From positions 580,944-644,943 of the forward strand of contig CP141729.1 of NCBI GenBank assembly GCA_035621215.1: 64,000 nucleotides of DNA, in the 5' to 3' direction. This document shows positions 62,673 to 64,000 of this stretch, in pieces. Numbering within the stretch: position 1 is the first letter of the stretch; each line of letters opens with the position of its first letter. This DNA is from Oscillospiraceae bacterium MB08-C2-2 (GTDB taxonomy: Bacteria; Bacillota; Clostridia; Oscillospirales; Ruminococcaceae). Both the position numbers and the translations under genes were made by a program. The notes under the pieces are model-generated. The model was not told where the DNA came from, ran no database searches, and worked only from the letters and a program-made list of their open reading frames with translations.

Positions 62673-63955
62673 TTCAGCTTATGGAATACCCGGATACGCA
62701 GGCTATAGAAGCACTGCTCCGCCGGGATGAAGCCAAAGCGGCTAATGTGGATGAGCCGGTGCGGGCGATTCTGGATACCGTTCGCCGGGAGGGCGATCAA
62801 GCCTTGTATGATTATACCCGGCAGTTTGACGGTGCTTCACTCTCCGCCTTGGAGGTTACCCCCGAAGAAATGGATGCGGCTTGGGAAGCGGCTAATCCTG
62901 ACTTTATCCGCATTTTGCAGGCGGCTCGGGATAACATTGAATCCTACCACTGCAAGCAGAAGCAGGAGGGTTATATCATGACCCGAGGTGCCGGGGTGAT
63001 TCTGGGCCAGAGGGTTCTGCCTCTTGCACGGGTGGGAATTTATGTTCCCGGGGGTACCGCCCGGTATCCTTCCACTGTGCTCATGAATGCCATTCCCGCC
63101 AAAATAGCCGGGGTTGGGGAGACAGTGATGGTTACCCCCCCCGACCGGGATGGAGGTCTGCCGGTGGATATTTTGGCCGCCGCCAAGGTAGCTGGGGTAG
63201 ATCGAATCTTTAAGATTGGCGGCGCACAGGCGATAGCGGCTCTGAGCTACGGAACCCAGAGTGTCCCCCGGGTGGATAAAATCGTTGGCCCCGGTAACCT
63301 TTATGTAGCCACTGCCAAGCGGATGGTTTATGGCTTGGTGGACATTGATATGATTGCCGGGCCCAGCGAGATTCTGGTGATAGCCGATGAAACCGCCAAT
63401 CCTCGGTTTGTGGCGGCTGACCTGCTCTCGCAGGCGGAACATGACCGGCTAGCCAGTGCCAACTTGATTACCGATGATCCGGATTTGGCCGAAGCGGTTA
63501 GGGAAGAAATCGAAACACAGCTTAGCCGCCTTCCCCGGGAGGAGATTGCCCGTTCTGCCATTGAGAACTACAGCGCCATTTTATTGGTGCAATCCATAGA
63601 AGAGGCGGTCGCTATCAGCAACCGCATAGCACCGGAGCATCTGGAAATCTGCACAGCGGAGCCATTTTCTCTTTTGCCTTTGGTGAAAAATGCCGGTTCG
63701 GTGTTTTTGGGGCACTATGTTCCGGAGGCGCTGGGGGATTATATGGCGGGAACCAATCATACCTTACCCACCAGTGGAACTGCCCGATTCTCTTCGCCCC
63801 TTTCGGTGGAGGACTTCGTGAAAAAATCCTCCTTTACCTACTACGATCGGAAGGCTTTCGGGCAAATTGGGGAGGATGTGGCCGCCTTTGCCCGGCGTGA
63901 AGGGCTTGAGGCGCATGCCAATTCAGTGCAGGTTCGGCTGAGCAGCCAGTCTTAA
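62669..63955 (+). CDS. hisD: Histidinol dehydrogenase
   Basis: 428 residues. Landmarks: VGIYVPGGTARYPSTVLMN, KIGGAQAIAALSYGT, VDKIVGPGNLYVATAKR, IAGPSEILVIADE, LSQAEHDRLASANLI and the C-terminal GTNHTLPTSGTARFSSPLSV. It oxidises histidinol to histidine, the last step of the pathway. It starts with the ATG 4 bases before the hisG stop. Confidence 0.97.
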   Translation: MIQLMEYPDTQAIEALLRRDEAKAANVDEPVRAILDTVRREGDQALYDYTRQFDGASLSALEVTPEEMDAAWEAANPDFIRILQAARDNIESYHCKQKQEGYIMTRGAGVILGQRVLPLARVGIYVPGGTARYPSTVLMNAIPAKIAGVGETVMVTPPDRDGGLPVDILAAAKVAGVDRIFKIGGAQAIAALSYGTQSVPRVDKIVGPGNLYVATAKRMVYGLVDIDMIAGPSEILVIADETANPRFVAADLLSQAEHDRLASANLITDDPDLAEAVREEIETQLSRLPREEIARSAIENYSAILLVQSIEEAVAISNRIAPEHLEICTAEPFSLLPLVKNAGSVFLGHYVPEALGDYMAGTNHTLPTSGTARFSSPLSVEDFVKKSSFTYYDRKAFGQIGEDVAAFARREGLEAHANSVQVRLSSQS

Positions 63956-63969
63956 AGGAGGAGAAGAAA

Positions 63970-64000
63970 ATGAGTCGTTTTTTAAGCAGGGCGGTCGGTG
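63970..64000 (+). CDS. Start of the next his-operon gene, cut by the window (possibly hisC)
   Basis: ATG 63970 follows AAAGGAGGAGAAGAAA. Only MSRFLSRAVG is visible. MSRFLS is a common start for histidinol-phosphate aminotransferase in this group, but ten residues do not prove the identity. Confidence 0.5.
   Translation, partial: MSRFLSRAVG

Noticed and set aside
1-64000. tRNA, rRNA and CRISPR arrays
   Set aside because: I saw no tRNA T-loop with matching arms, no rRNA motif and no regularly spaced repeats while reading the intergenic regions. A proper tRNA scan was not run.

Overview
The window is one continuous stretch of a low-to-mid GC Gram-positive, anaerobic, Clostridia-type chromosome. 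I would place it near the Oscillospirales/Ruminococcaceae by gene order and protein style, but not to genus. Supporting signs are the strong AGGAGG ribosome sites, frequent TTG/GTG starts, TTGACA-17-TATAAT promoters, and blocks such as rpsF-ssb-rpsR and gdpP-rplI-dnaB-tilS-hpt-ftsH. Anaerobic markers are hybrid cluster protein, FabV/TER-type enoyl reductase, meso-diaminopimelate dehydrogenase and Crp/Fnr regulators. No rRNA, tRNA, CRISPR array, insertion sequence or prophage structural gene was seen.

Layout. 0-9 kb: a RING/zinc-ribbon membrane protein, galU, rpsF-ssb-rpsR, an RluA-type pseudouridine synthase, radC, fabV plus a GNAT gene, ddh, and a cold-shock gene behind a long hairpin leader. 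9-19 kb: a stress locus read mostly leftward. It holds a WYL regulator, hcp fused to a DUF1858 domain, a Crp/Fnr regulator, a bicupin, a permease-less ABC ATPase, a CxxC-containing G3E/HypB-like GTPase and a cytoplasmic DUF1858-solute-binding protein. A DUF438-hemerythrin-PAS sensor gene diverges from it. 19-25 kb: a two-copy XRE regulator switch facing a 54-residue protein, a YibE/F membrane protein, a second Crp/Fnr regulator, rhodanese, thioredoxin, an FMN-binding protein and a hairpin-rich non-coding block. 25-35 kb: ABC-F, pirin, MATE, nitroreductase, a polar amino acid ABC transporter, iscS-iscU and rnhA. 35-48 kb: a nucleotidyltransferase/phosphomutase fusion, RNase J with a long leader, then gdpP to ftsH. 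48-57 kb: a FadR-type GntR regulator and a UroD-family gene diverging from a five-gene Liv-type transporter with an ATC-hydrolase-like gene, then dcd. 57-64 kb: a histidine kinase/HD-GYP pair, a MmcQ/YjbR protein and the start of the his operon (hisZ-hisG-hisD, next gene cut).

The most interesting part is 10.6-18.5 kb with 22.8-23.5 kb. Four promoters there carry the dyad GTAAC-N3/4-GTTAC (one copy imperfect), each centred near -41 from a plausible -10 box, the classical class II Crp/Fnr activation position. They serve hcp, the DUF1858-SBP/GTPase/ABC/cupin operon, the DUF438-hemerythrin gene and trxA-rhodanese. Three proteins of the locus share DUF1858 or a DUF1858-like segment. I infer a nitrosative or redox stress regulon containing an uncharacterised cytoplasmic metal- or cluster-handling machine built from transporter-like parts without a permease.

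All calls come from reading the sequence and from recognising protein families. No database search was run.
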